NCBI RefSeq assembly: GCF_005146945.1
Contig: NZ_SWMS01000002.1
Coordinates: 186,001 to 250,000, forward strand
Direction: 5' to 3'
Length of the DNA stretch: 64,000 nucleotides
DNA from: Prauserella endophytica
GTDB lineage: Bacteria; Actinomycetota; Actinomycetes; Mycobacteriales; Pseudonocardiaceae
The position numbers and the translations under genes are program-made. Below, piece by piece: positions 24,671 through 33,778 of this stretch (the stretch's first letter is position 1; each line of letters opens with the position of its first letter). The notes beneath the pieces were generated by a model. The model saw only the letters and a list, made by a program, of their open reading frames with translations. It searched no databases and was not told the DNA's origin.

Positions 24671-27600
24671 TCACGGCGCAACCCCCGGTGGCAGGTGCGC
24701 CAGCTGCACCAGCTGTGCCCCGGAGCGCCGGGTGATCAGCCGGCCGCGGCCGGGCGGCAGCGGCTGTGCCTTGAGGTTGCCCAGCAGCGGACCCTCCTCC
24801 TTGCTGCCCGACATCAGGATGCCGGGGGAGGCGAGGTCCCGGATGCGAGCGATGACCGGGTCGAACAGGGCCCTTGCCGCGCCGCCGGTGCGCCGGGTGA
24901 CCACCAGGTGCAGACCGATGTCGCGGCCCTGGGTCATGAACTCCAGCAACGGCGTCAGCGGGTTGTCGTGCGCGTGCGGCACCACGAGGTCGTAGTCGTC
25001 GATGAGCACGAACAGCTCGGGACCGCTCCACCAGTTGCGGTCGCGGAGCTGCTCCGGCGTGATGTCGCCGCCGGGCAGCCGTTTCGTCATCGCGTTCACC
25101 GTCAGCCCCACCATCTGATCCACGGTCGAGCGGCTCGTGGCGTAGCCGATGCGGTACTCCTCGGGAACCAGCCCGAGCATGCTGCGCCGGTAGTCGATGA
25201 GCGCGATCTGGGCCTGCTCGGGCCCGTAGCGCGCCATGATGCCGGTGGCCAGCGCGCGCAGGAACGTGCTCTTGCCGCATTCGACGTCACCGAGCAGCAA
25301 CAGGTGCGGCTCGGTCTCGAAGTCGAGGCGCACCGGGCGCAGGTCGCTCTCGGCGATCCCGATCGGAATGCCCCGCTCGTCGGGAGCGGGCAGCGTGGAG
25401 TACGGCAGCTGCGACGGCAGCAGCCGCACACGCGGGGCGGCCGGCCCCGGCGCGGCGTCGCTCACGGCGCCGACGAAGTGGCTCACGCCCTCGGTGAGCT
25501 CCGCGTCCGTCGAGCGTCCGTCCACTCTGGGCACCGCGGTGAGGAAGTGCATGCCGTCCGGGGTGAGTCCACGGCCGGGCGTCTGCTCGGGCACCGTGGC
25601 CGCCTTGCGCCGGTTGACCGCGGAGTCGGCGGGGTCGCCCAGCCGCAGCTCGAGCTTGGTGCCGAACATGTCCTTGGTGTTCATGCGCAGGTCCATCCAT
25701 CGGTTGCACGTCGCGATCACGTGCACTCCGAAGCCGAGGCCGCGGTTCACCAACTCGCCGACCACCGGCTCGAGGTCCTCGAACTCCGTGCGCAGCGTCG
25801 TCCAGCCGTCCACGACGAGGAACAGGTCGCCGAACTGGTCCTCGGCGAACTTGCCGGAGCGCAGCAGCCGCCGGTAGGTGGCCATGCCGTCGATGCCGTG
25901 CTCTGCGAACCGCTGTTCGCGCTCGAGCAGCAGGTTGTGCGCCTCGGCGACGCTGCGCCGGACCTGGTCGGTGTCGCGGCGGGTCGCCGTGCCGCCGACG
26001 TGGGTGAGCTCGCGCATCGCGGTGAGCCCGCCGCCACCGAAGTCGAGGCAGAAGAACTGGACCTCGGCGGGCGTGTGGGTCAGCGCGAGGCTGCCGAGAA
26101 TGGTGCGCACCGCGGTGGTCTTGCCGCTGCGGGGCCCCCCGACGACGACCACGTTGCCGCCCGCGCCCGCGAGGTCCAGCCGGTAGGTCTCGCGCTTCTG
26201 CTCGTACGGCATGTCGATGATCCCGGCGACGGCCCGCAGCGCGCCGTGCTCCTCGGCGACCTCGGTGGTGAGCCCCCGCTCCGGGTGCTGCACGAGCGGT
26301 GCCAGCAGCTGGTCGAGCGTCGGCGGTTCGGCCAGCGGCGGCAGCCACACCTGGTGGGCGGCCTTCCCCTGCCCTCGCATGCGCTCCACCAGCACGTCGA
26401 GCAACGTCTCGCCGCCCTCGTCCTCGGTCTCGGCAGGCGCCGCCTCCTCGGCCGGGGTGTCGGTGACCGGTACGGCGTAGCGGGTCGAGAAGTCCTGCAC
26501 CGGGTCGGCCCTCGTGCCGCCCGCCGCGGCGGCGCGCTCGGAGCCCTCGCGCCGGTGGATGCCGGAGACATAGGCGGCGCGGAACCGGGTGAGCTCGTCG
26601 GTGCCGGTCTTGAGGTAGCCGTTGCCGGGGGAGCGCGGCAGCTGGTAAGCGTCCGGGAACCCGAGCACGGCGCGGCTCTCCATCGCGGAGAACGTCCGCA
26701 GCCCGATCCGGTACGACAGGTGCGAGTCGAGCCCGCGTAGCTTGCCCTCCTCCAGCCGCTGCGAGGCCAGGAGCAGGTGCACGCCGAGCGAGCGGCCGAC
26801 GCGTCCGATCTGGACGAACATGTCGATGAAGTCGGGGCGGGCCGTGAGCAGCTCGGAGAACTCGTCGACGATCACCAGCAGTGCGGGCAGCGGCTCCAAC
26901 GGCGCTCCGGCGGCGCGGGCCTTCTCGTAGTCGCGCTGGGAGGCGTAGTTGCCCGCCTTGCGCAGCAGTTCCTGGCGGCGCAGCAGCTCGCCCTGGATGG
27001 CGTCGAGCATGCGATCCACGAGGTGCAGCTCGTCGGCGAGGTTGGTGATCACGGCGCTGGTGTGCGGCAGCTGGTCGAGCCTTGCGAACGTCGCCCCGCC
27101 CTTGAAGTCCACCAGCACGAGGTTGAGGATCTCGGGGTCGTGGGTGACCGCGAGCGCCAGCACGAGGGTGCGCAGCAGCTCCGACTTGCCCGATCCGGTG
27201 GCGCCGACCAGCAGCCCGTGTGGGCCCATGCCGTCCTGCGCCGACTCCTTGAGGTCCAGCTCCATCGGCCTGCCGTCGGCCTGTACCCCGATAGCCACGC
27301 GCAGCCGGTCGCGGTTGGACCGGGCGGCCCACGCCCGCGAAAGGGCGAACTCGTACGGGTCGCCGAGCCCGAGCAGCGCCGTCAGCTCCAGGGTCCCGGC
27401 GAGCGGCTGCTCCCCGCTGACGGCCAGCGCAGACAGCCGCAGCGGCGCGAGCGCGCGGGTGAGCGCGTGCGCGTCGGGCTCCGCGAGCGCGTCGGCGCGC
27501 CCCACGGCGCCAGAACCGTCCATGGTGCGGCTGCTGAGCGTGCCGTCGTCGGCGATCTCCAGCACCAGCGTGGTGGCGTCCAGGATCCGCGGCGGGGCGT

Positions 27601-28648
27601 CGGTGAGATCGAGCAGCGTGACACCCTCGGTGCCGCCCTCCACCAGCAGGTGCTCGGAGCCGTCCTTCGCGCCGCCGTCCAGCACCACGACGAGGTGCGC
27701 GGCGCCGTCGACGGGAGCCGACCGCGCGTCGAACCGCGGCCGGTTGGCGAGCACGTCGTCGAGCATGGCCTCCAGCGCAGTCACGCTGGACGCCACCAGG
27801 CGCAGCTGGCCGACCGCGTCCAGTTTCGACGGGTGCAGGGCGTGCGGCAGCCACTTGGCCCACTCCCAGCGTTCCCGCTCGTCGGGGTGCACGCAGAAGG
27901 CCACCAGCACGTCCCCGGGGGCGTGGAAGGCGCCGAGCTGCGCGACGAGGGCTCTCGCGAAGTCGCGCTTGCGGCTCTGGTCGCCGGTGACGTAGATGTG
28001 GGAGAACCCGCGCAACGCCACCGCCACGGGCAGGTCGGGCACGGTCGAGTAGGTGGTGACGAACCTGCGCAGCGCCATCGCGCACAGCGGTTCCAGCTCG
28101 TCGATCGGCTTGGTCTCCGGCGGCACGAGCGGTGTCGCCAGCTCCTGCTGGCCGAGCCCGATCCGGATCACGGTGAAGTCCCAGTCGCCCTGGCGGCGTT
28201 CCCACAGCCGGGCGCTGCGCACGGTCGACCAGAGCCGGTCCGGGTCGGGGTGCCGGTAGAGCATGGCCTCGCGCTGGCGGGCGATCGTCTCGCGGACCTG
28301 CGCGCGGAGCTGGCTGAGCCTGCGCATGTACCGGCGGCGGCTCACGATCATGTCCTGCTTGCTGGCGCCCTGACCGGCCTGGCTGAACACCTGGAAGGCG
28401 ACCATGCCGAGCAGGCCGATGCCGATGAGCCCGCCCGCCACGAACATGAGCGGGCCGAAGCCCCTGCTCGCGCCCATCATCACGGCCATGCCGCCCGCCA
28501 TGCCCAGCATCGGCAGGATCATCAGCATCCTGGCCCAGTTCCTGCCCGACGGAGAGGGGTTCTCCGGCGGCGGCTCCAGCACCACGTCACCGGACGGCAG
28601 CTCGGGTGCCGGACGGCGCAGCGGCCGCTTGACGATCACGGTCCCCAA
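24671..28648 (-). CDS. eccC: type VII secretion ATPase EccC (fused EccCa-EccCb)
   Basis: This 1,325-residue motor ATPase has two membrane helices near the N-terminus (about 40-95), then three FtsK/SpoIIIE-type ATPase domains with Walker A motifs GATGSGKS (482-489), GPRSGKT (838-844) and GDVECGKS (1120-1127). Only the first domain has a canonical Walker B (LLVIVDEFSELL); the second has VVDGW and the third IDDYD, the usual pattern in which the first ATPase is the active one and the others bind substrates. The start is set at TTG 28648 because GAGGAG lies 6 bases upstream, giving the family N-terminus MGTVIVKRPLRRPAPE; the frame opens farther at 28723 without conservation. It heads the transcript with the PE/PPE-like genes and the two-component genes and is divergent from EccD. 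Confidence 0.95.
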   Translation of the reverse strand: MGTVIVKRPLRRPAPELPSGDVVLEPPPENPSPSGRNWARMLMILPMLGMAGGMAVMMGASRGFGPLMFVAGGLIGIGLLGMVAFQVFSQAGQGASKQDMIVSRRRYMRRLSQLRAQVRETIARQREAMLYRHPDPDRLWSTVRSARLWERRQGDWDFTVIRIGLGQQELATPLVPPETKPIDELEPLCAMALRRFVTTYSTVPDLPVAVALRGFSHIYVTGDQSRKRDFARALVAQLGAFHAPGDVLVAFCVHPDERERWEWAKWLPHALHPSKLDAVGQLRLVASSVTALEAMLDDVLANRPRFDARSAPVDGAAHLVVVLDGGAKDGSEHLLVEGGTEGVTLLDLTDAPPRILDATTLVLEIADDGTLSSRTMDGSGAVGRADALAEPDAHALTRALAPLRLSALAVSGEQPLAGTLELTALLGLGDPYEFALSRAWAARSNRDRLRVAIGVQADGRPMELDLKESAQDGMGPHGLLVGATGSGKSELLRTLVLALAVTHDPEILNLVLVDFKGGATFARLDQLPHTSAVITNLADELHLVDRMLDAIQGELLRRQELLRKAGNYASQRDYEKARAAGAPLEPLPALLVIVDEFSELLTARPDFIDMFVQIGRVGRSLGVHLLLASQRLEEGKLRGLDSHLSYRIGLRTFSAMESRAVLGFPDAYQLPRSPGNGYLKTGTDELTRFRAAYVSGIHRREGSERAAAAGGTRADPVQDFSTRYAVPVTDTPAEEAAPAETEDEGGETLLDVLVERMRGQGKAAHQVWLPPLAEPPTLDQLLAPLVQHPERGLTTEVAEEHGALRAVAGIIDMPYEQKRETYRLDLAGAGGNVVVVGGPRSGKTTAVRTILGSLALTHTPAEVQFFCLDFGGGGLTAMRELTHVGGTATRRDTDQVRRSVAEAHNLLLEREQRFAEHGIDGMATYRRLLRSGKFAEDQFGDLFLVVDGWTTLRTEFEDLEPVVGELVNRGLGFGVHVIATCNRWMDLRMNTKDMFGTKLELRLGDPADSAVNRRKAATVPEQTPGRGLTPDGMHFLTAVPRVDGRSTDAELTEGVSHFVGAVSDAAPGPAAPRVRLLPSQLPYSTLPAPDERGIPIGIAESDLRPVRLDFETEPHLLLLGDVECGKSTFLRALATGIMARYGPEQAQIALIDYRRSMLGLVPEEYRIGYATSRSTVDQMVGLTVNAMTKRLPGGDITPEQLRDRNWWSGPELFVLIDDYDLVVPHAHDNPLTPLLEFMTQGRDIGLHLVVTRRTGGAARALFDPVIARIRDLASPGILMSGSKEEGPLLGNLKAQPLPPGRGRLITRRSGAQLVQLAHLPPGVAP

Positions 28649-28759
28649 GATCGACTCCTCGTGCGTCTGGTGTGGACGGACCGGGCGCAGCGCGGGGTGG
28701 CGCTTGCCTCTCGTCCCTACCATTCAAGCAACGCCATGCAGCACACGAACGGACCTTCG

Positions 28760-30160
28760 ATGACAGTTGCCTCCGGCACGGCGCTCGCGCGCGTGACCAT
28801 CGCGACGCCGGAACGGTCGATCGACGTCGCCCTGCCCGAGGACGTCGCGGTCGCCGACCTGCTGCCGTACATCCTGCGGCACGCCGGCGCGGACGCGCCC
28901 GACGCCGGGGAACGGCACGGCGGCTGGGTGCTGCGCAGGCCCGACGGCACGCGGGTCGACTCGCGGCGGACGCTGGGCGCGCAGGAGGTCCGCGACGGCG
29001 AGGTCATGCACCTGGTGCCGGGGCACGCGGACTGGCCGGAGCCGGAGTACGACGACGTCGTCGAGACGATCGCCAGCGGCGCGCGCCGTCACGGCCGCAG
29101 CTGGGGCGGTGACGCGACGCGGCGTTGCACGCTCGCCGTGTGCGCGGTGGTGCTGGCGGCGGGCACGTCGTTCTTGTTCTTGTTCGAGCCGCCGTGGCTG
29201 CTGCCGGGGCTCGCGTTCCTCGGCGTGGCCGTGGTGCTGACGGCGGCGGGGGCCGCGGTGGCCCGCGCGGTCCCGGACGCGGGCGCGGGCGCCGTGCTCG
29301 CGGGCACGGGGTTGCTCTACGCGCTGGCGGGCGGCTGGCTGGTGACCGGTCCACGGCACGCGGCCCCCGTGGAGTTCGGCTCGCCGCAACTGGCGCTGGC
29401 GGCCGTCACCGTGGTGGTGTTCGGCGTGGTGGGCCACCTCGGCGTCGCGGCGATGGCGAGGGTGTTCGCCGCGGCCGTCACCGCCGGGCTGCTCGGCGTG
29501 CTCGGCGCGCTGCTCGCGGGACCGCTGGGCGCGGGTGGATCGGCCGCGGTGGTGCTGACGGCCGGGATCGGGCTGCTGCCGGGGTATCCGGTGCTCGCCA
29601 TCCGCCTCGGGAGGCTGCCGATGCCCGCGTTGCCGCAGAGCTCGGCGGACCTGTTCAGCGACGAGCCGGTGCCGCCGTCGTCCGGTGTCTTCGCGGCGGC
29701 GGTGCGCACCGACGAGATGCTGTCCGGCCTGTTGTCCGGGCTCGCCGTCGCGAGTGTCGTCTCCTCGGTGGTGCTGGCCGTGTCCGGGGGCGCGGCGAAC
29801 CTGATCCTGCTCGGCGCGGTGGCGGTGGCGCTGTTGCTGCGCGCGCGGCTTTTCGCGGTGGGCCGCCAACGGGTTCCGCTGCTCACCGCCGGTGCCGTGG
29901 CCGCCGCCCTGCTGCTGGCGAGTTTCGTCGCGATGGCCCAGACCAACACCGGCCGTCTGCTGTTCCTGGTGGTGCTGCTCGCGATCGCGGGCCTCGTCGC
30001 CGTCGCGGGGCTGACCTACAGCCGCCGCAACCCCTCGCCGTACCTCGGCCGGATCGCCGACGTGCTCGACGTGGTGGCGATCCTGGCGCTGGTGCCGCTG
30101 ACGTGTTACCTCACCGGCCTGTTCACCCTGGTTCAGGGGCTCATGGCGGGGATCGGCTGA
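28760..30160 (+). CDS. eccD: type VII secretion channel protein EccD
   Basis: This 466-residue protein has an N-terminal ubiquitin-like domain (RVTIATPERSIDVALPEDVA; YILRHAGADAP) followed by about eleven membrane helices, the topology of EccD, which lines the membrane complex. The ATG at 28760 is preferred because it yields the family N-terminus MTVASGTALARVTI; an in-frame ATG 24 bases upstream is possible and neither has a strong ribosome site. One base separates it from EccB, so they are cotranscribed. Confidence 0.95.
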   Translation: MTVASGTALARVTIATPERSIDVALPEDVAVADLLPYILRHAGADAPDAGERHGGWVLRRPDGTRVDSRRTLGAQEVRDGEVMHLVPGHADWPEPEYDDVVETIASGARRHGRSWGGDATRRCTLAVCAVVLAAGTSFLFLFEPPWLLPGLAFLGVAVVLTAAGAAVARAVPDAGAGAVLAGTGLLYALAGGWLVTGPRHAAPVEFGSPQLALAAVTVVVFGVVGHLGVAAMARVFAAAVTAGLLGVLGALLAGPLGAGGSAAVVLTAGIGLLPGYPVLAIRLGRLPMPALPQSSADLFSDEPVPPSSGVFAAAVRTDEMLSGLLSGLAVASVVSSVVLAVSGGAANLILLGAVAVALLLRARLFAVGRQRVPLLTAGAVAAALLLASFVAMAQTNTGRLLFLVVLLAIAGLVAVAGLTYSRRNPSPYLGRIADVLDVVAILALVPLTCYLTGLFTLVQGLMAGIG

Positions 30161-30161
30161 C

Positions 30162-31580
30162 ATGCCGTCCAGGCGGGACCAGCTGCACTCGTACCAGTTC
30201 CTGGTGCAACGCGTCGTCTCCTCGATCATGGTGCGGGAGACCGATCCCGAGCAGACCCCGCTGCGCAGGGGGGTCGGCGCGGTCTTCGGGGGCGTGATGA
30301 TCTCCGTGCTCGTGGCCGCGGGCTTCGGCGTGGTCGGCGCGCTCACGGGGGTGGGCGGCGACGGCTGGCGCGAGGACGGCTCCATCGTCATCGAGCGCGA
30401 GACCGGGACCCGGTACGTCTACCTCGACGGCACGTTGCGACCGGTGCTCAACTACGCCTCGGCCCGGCTGCTGGCCGGGCAGCCGGGCGCGGAGCCGCAC
30501 CGGGTCGCGGGCAGCAGCCTCGCCGGGATCCCGAGGGAGCCGACCGTCGGCATCCCCGGCGCCCCCGACTCGCTGCCGCCCGCGGACCGCGTGGCGGGGA
30601 CGCCGTGGACGATGTGCAGTGTGCCGGTGGTGGACCCCTCGGGCGCGCCGGCGACGACCACCGCGCTGCGGATCGGCGAGTCCGCCCCCGAGGGCTCGCC
30701 GCTCGGCGACCGGGCCGCCCTCGTGCGCGACGCCGAGGACGGCACGCCGTATCTGGTTTGGCACAACCAGCGGTACCGCATCGTGGGGGAGCGGCCGGAC
30801 AGCGTCGTGCGGTCCCTGTACGGCGCCGGGCAACCGGTGATCGACGTGGGCGGCGCATGGCTCAACGGGCTGCCGTCCGGGCAGGACATCGGCCCGGTCC
30901 CGGTGGACGGTCTCGGCTCCCCGTCGTCGGCCGCGAGCGGGTTCACCATCGGTGATCTCGTGTACCACCCCGTCGGCGGGGGGCGGCAGCACTACCTCGT
31001 CCTGGACGGCGGGCTCGCCGCGCTCACCGAGCTGCAGACCCGCATCGTGCGCGGGCAGTACGCCGTGGAGCCCGCCGAGATTCCCACCGCCGTCGCGAAC
31101 TCCCTGCCCTCCAGCGACGCGCTCGCGCCCGCCGCGGGCGAGCCCGCGCCGCCCGCCGTGCCGCCGGAGCTCGTAGCGGTGCCCTCGGACGGGGAGGCGC
31201 CGTTGTGCGCCGAGACCGTCGACGCGCGCACGGCGCCGCGCGTCACGATCGGCGGCGACGCGACCGGGCTCACGGAGGGCATCCGGACCACCGTGGAATC
31301 CGGAGCCGGCACCAGGCTGGCCGACCGGGTCCTGGTGCCTCCGGGCGGGGCCGCGGTCGTGCGGGCCCTGCCGTCGAACCGCGCCGAGTCGGGCGCGATC
31401 AACCTCGTGACCGACACCGGCGTGCGCTACCCGGTGCCGTCGGAGGAGGTGCTGGCCGCGCTGGGCTACGACCCGGCCTCGCTGGTGGACCTGCCCGCGG
31501 CACTGGTGCAGCGCATTCCCGAAGGGCCGACACTGTCGCCCGAGGCCGCGCTGCGGCCCGCGGTGCCGGTGCGGCCGTAG
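30162..31580 (+). CDS. eccB: type VII secretion protein EccB
   Basis: This 472-residue protein has the EccB N-terminus (MPSRRDQLHSYQFLVQRVVS), one membrane helix (VGAVFGGVMISVLVAAGFGV) and a large extracytoplasmic domain with the R repeats (GTRYVYLDGTLRPVLNYASA; DRVLVPPGGAAVVRAL; GAINLVTDTGVRYPVPSEEV). EccB contacts mycosin on the outer face of the complex. The mycosin here lacks its catalytic residues, so EccB-mycosin contact may be structural only. It is followed by 150 bases with no gene, before the WXG100 pair. Confidence 0.95.
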   Translation: MPSRRDQLHSYQFLVQRVVSSIMVRETDPEQTPLRRGVGAVFGGVMISVLVAAGFGVVGALTGVGGDGWREDGSIVIERETGTRYVYLDGTLRPVLNYASARLLAGQPGAEPHRVAGSSLAGIPREPTVGIPGAPDSLPPADRVAGTPWTMCSVPVVDPSGAPATTTALRIGESAPEGSPLGDRAALVRDAEDGTPYLVWHNQRYRIVGERPDSVVRSLYGAGQPVIDVGGAWLNGLPSGQDIGPVPVDGLGSPSSAASGFTIGDLVYHPVGGGRQHYLVLDGGLAALTELQTRIVRGQYAVEPAEIPTAVANSLPSSDALAPAAGEPAPPAVPPELVAVPSDGEAPLCAETVDARTAPRVTIGGDATGLTEGIRTTVESGAGTRLADRVLVPPGGAAVVRALPSNRAESGAINLVTDTGVRYPVPSEEVLAALGYDPASLVDLPAALVQRIPEGPTLSPEAALRPAVPVRP

Positions 31581-31730
31581 TGCGCCCGTACCGCCGCGGA
31601 CAGGTGCTCCCGTAGCCCACCGACCTGCGGGTTCGTTGGCGGACCGGGGAATCCGGGGTGTCGGTGGCCTGTCAGCGGCCGGCAGCAAGCTTGCCATGGA
31701 CAGTCAGGACGACTCATGGGGTGACATGCG

Positions 31731-32060
31731 TTGACTCTCAACTTGACCGAGGCGCAGGTGCTCGCGCTCGAGAACCACATCGACGACACCAACGCGAAGA
31801 TCCAGGGAATCATGAACGGCGTCATGAACCAGGTGGCCGCCGTGTCCGGGGGCTGGAAGGGTGACGGCTACACCGCCTTCTCCCAGCAGCAGACCACCGC
31901 GCAGGAGACGGTCTCGCAGTTGCGTGCCGTGCTGCTGCAGCTCCGGGAAGGCGTGACGCAGACCCGGCAGGAAGTCACCCGCGGCGACGAGGAGAGCGCC
32001 GCGGCCGCGCGGAGCATCGACTTCAGCGGCGGTGGCGGTATGCACTTCTCCCGGCTGTGA
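31731..32060 (+). CDS. WXG100-family secreted protein (EsxB-like)
   Basis: This 109-residue helical-hairpin protein has a WKG turn (AVSGGWKGDGYTAFSQQQ) between two amphipathic helices and a Gly-rich tail. It starts with TTG without a strong ribosome site. I see no canonical YxxxD/E at the end of helix 2. It pairs with the next WXG100 gene 27 bases downstream; the heterodimer is the expected core substrate of the ESX system. Confidence 0.88.
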   Translation: MTLNLTEAQVLALENHIDDTNAKIQGIMNGVMNQVAAVSGGWKGDGYTAFSQQQTTAQETVSQLRAVLLQLREGVTQTRQEVTRGDEESAAAARSIDFSGGGGMHFSRL

Positions 32061-32087
32061 CGGAACTCTGACGAAGGAGGAAGCCCG

Positions 32088-32381
32088 ATGGCAGAACAGA
32101 TCAGGTACGAGTTCGGCAGCATCGACGAGACCGGTGCGCTGCTGATCCAGGCCGCGGCGCAATGCAAGGCCGCGGTGGCCGAGCTCGGCGTGAAGATGCG
32201 GAACACGTGCGCCGAGGACTGGAACGGCGGCGCGTCGGAGATGTACGCGACGGCGCAGACGAAGTGCAACACCCTGCTCGACGAGTTCGCGGAGAAGGAA
32301 CGCCAGAGCGGCTGTGCGACGCAGCAGGCCGGCACGGACATGCTCGGTATCGACAACCGGTGCGCGGGACTGTTCGGCTGA
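32088..32381 (+). CDS. WXG100-family secreted protein (EsxA-like)
   Basis: This 97-residue helical-hairpin protein has a WNG turn (AEDWNGGASEMYATAQTK). A strong AAGGAGG precedes the ATG. It contains five cysteines (at about residues 26, 40, 55, 71 and 87), more than usual for WXG100 proteins, so disulfide-linked assembly outside the cell is possible. No canonical YxxxD/E is seen. It forms the expected pair with the upstream WKG protein and is followed by a hairpin terminator. Confidence 0.88.
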   Translation: MAEQIRYEFGSIDETGALLIQAAAQCKAAVAELGVKMRNTCAEDWNGGASEMYATAQTKCNTLLDEFAEKERQSGCATQQAGTDMLGIDNRCAGLFG

Positions 32382-32385
32382 GCGG

Positions 32386-32423
32386 GTCCCGTGGAGCCGG
32401 TCCAGGGGTCGGCTCCACGGGAC
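32386..32423. terminator. bidirectional hairpin terminator
   Basis: A perfect 13-bp inverted repeat (GTCCCGTGGAGCC and its complement) flanks a 12-base loop and is followed by TTT. It lies between the WXG100 pair and the converging mycosin gene. Confidence 0.85.
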
Positions 32424-32464
32424 TTTCCGCTGCCAGGACAAGGAATCCCGGCCGGGCCACCGGA

Positions 32465-33736
32465 TCAGCGGCCGCGGTCGCCGAACAGGCCGCCCAGCGG
32501 GCCGGGCGTCTCCGGCTCCCGGTGTGCCATGGGAGCGGCTGCCCGGCCGCTGCGCCAGCGGCGGCGGCGTCCCCTCGGGCCGAACACCGCCACGGCGGCG
32601 AGCAACGCCGCCAGTGCGACCCCGGCCGCGGTGAGCCCGAACGCCAGCGTGGTGCTGCGGGCGGTCTCCCGCTGCCTGGCGAGCTCCTCGGCCGTGGCGG
32701 CCTCGGTGGTCATGGGGGGCAGCGCGACGGGTGCCCCGGCGGCGGTCCCGGCGAGCACGGCCTGGTGCGGGTTGACGATGCCGTGCCCGTACGCGGCGCT
32801 GCCGGTGCCCTCGCTCGCCGGGGTCGCGGTGGCGAGCAGCCGCCGCGCCACATCCTCAGTGGACAGCTGAGGCCGGTACGCGCGCACGAGCGCGGCGGCG
32901 CCCGCGACGTAGGCGGTGGCGTAGGCGGTGCCTGCCGCCGTGCCGAGCCCGCCGCCGGGGCGCGGCACCACCACGTCCTCTCCCGGTGCGACGAGGTCGA
33001 CCTCGCCGGGCCGGGAGAACCGGGTGATCTCGGTGGTCCGCGTGATCGCGCCGACGCCGAGCACCCCCGGATGGGCGGCCGGATAGGGCGTCGTGCCGGG
33101 AGGATCGTTCTGGCTCGCGTCGCCGACCGCCGCCACCACCACCGCGTCGCCGGCGAGCGCGCGGCGGACCGCGTCACGCAGCCGGGCACTGTCGCGGTAG
33201 GACACCGAGGAGACGGCGATCACCGACGCGTCCTGCCCGGCCGCCCAGTCGATGGCGTCGGCGAGCGTGTCGGGCGAAACCGCGTCGGCGGGCTGGGATC
33301 CCGTGGGATGGCTGTCGCCCACCACCTTGGCGGACAGGATCCGCGCGCCCGGTGCGACACCGCGGAACCCGATGCCCGGAAGCTCGGCGCCCGCGACGAT
33401 GCCGGCAGCGCCGGTACCGGTGCCGAGGCAGTCGGCCTTCCCGCTGTCGCGCCCGTACGGGTCGGCGGGGGCGACGTCGGCGCTGCCCACGACCTTGCCG
33501 GCCAGGAACGGCGAGTCGTCCACCCCGGTGGAGATCACGGCCACGCGCTGCCCCTGCCCGGTGCTGGCCTGCCAGGCGAGGTCCGGCGCGAGCAGGTCCT
33601 GCGCCCACGGCACCGGCGTGATCTGCTCACCCGCGGGCAGGCACTGCTGCGCCAGCGCCGGCGCGGGCACGGCTGTGACCGCCGCGAGCGCGAGGGCGGC
33701 ACAGGACAGGGCTTGCGCCCGGCGTGTTACGTACAC
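32465..33736 (-). CDS. mycosin-like subtilase lacking its catalytic residues (pseudoprotease)
   Basis: This 423-residue protein has a signal peptide (VTRRAQALSCAALALAAVTA, cleavage near ALAQ), a subtilase fold and a C-terminal membrane helix (about 367-390) with a basic tail, the mycosin (MycP) layout. The active site is gone. The Asp of VAVIDTG is Ser69 (VAVISTG), the His of GHGT is Thr106 (DCLGTGTGAAGIV), the Ser of GTSYA is Ala271 (GTAYATAYVAG), and the oxyanion Asn region reads AAVGDAS (Asp206). The surrounding fold motifs and reading frame are intact, so this is a maintained non-enzymatic mycosin rather than a decayed gene. MycP is known to stabilise ESX complexes independently of proteolysis, which could be its sole job here. 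GTG 33736 gives the signal peptide; no ribosome site precedes it, so the mRNA may be leaderless. Confidence 0.88.
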   Translation of the reverse strand: MYVTRRAQALSCAALALAAVTAVPAPALAQQCLPAGEQITPVPWAQDLLAPDLAWQASTGQGQRVAVISTGVDDSPFLAGKVVGSADVAPADPYGRDSGKADCLGTGTGAAGIVAGAELPGIGFRGVAPGARILSAKVVGDSHPTGSQPADAVSPDTLADAIDWAAGQDASVIAVSSVSYRDSARLRDAVRRALAGDAVVVAAVGDASQNDPPGTTPYPAAHPGVLGVGAITRTTEITRFSRPGEVDLVAPGEDVVVPRPGGGLGTAAGTAYATAYVAGAAALVRAYRPQLSTEDVARRLLATATPASEGTGSAAYGHGIVNPHQAVLAGTAAGAPVALPPMTTEAATAEELARQRETARSTTLAFGLTAAGVALAALLAAVAVFGPRGRRRRWRSGRAAAPMAHREPETPGPLGGLFGDRGR

Positions 33737-33778
33737 AGGAGAACGGTAGCCACACGAGGCAACCCGGGAGGAGGCGTC

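Noticed and set aside
26777-28759. Long in-frame extension upstream of EccD
   Set aside because: It runs antisense to EccC and is not conserved-looking; the EccD ubiquitin-like domain begins at 28760.
31581-31730. Possible small gene between EccB and the WXG100 pair
   Set aside because: No frame has a ribosome site and plausible length; it probably holds a promoter for the WXG100 pair.
33506-33532. D73-D74 of the mycosin as a possible replacement catalytic Asp
   Set aside because: They are four and five residues away from the Asp position and His and Ser are missing as well.
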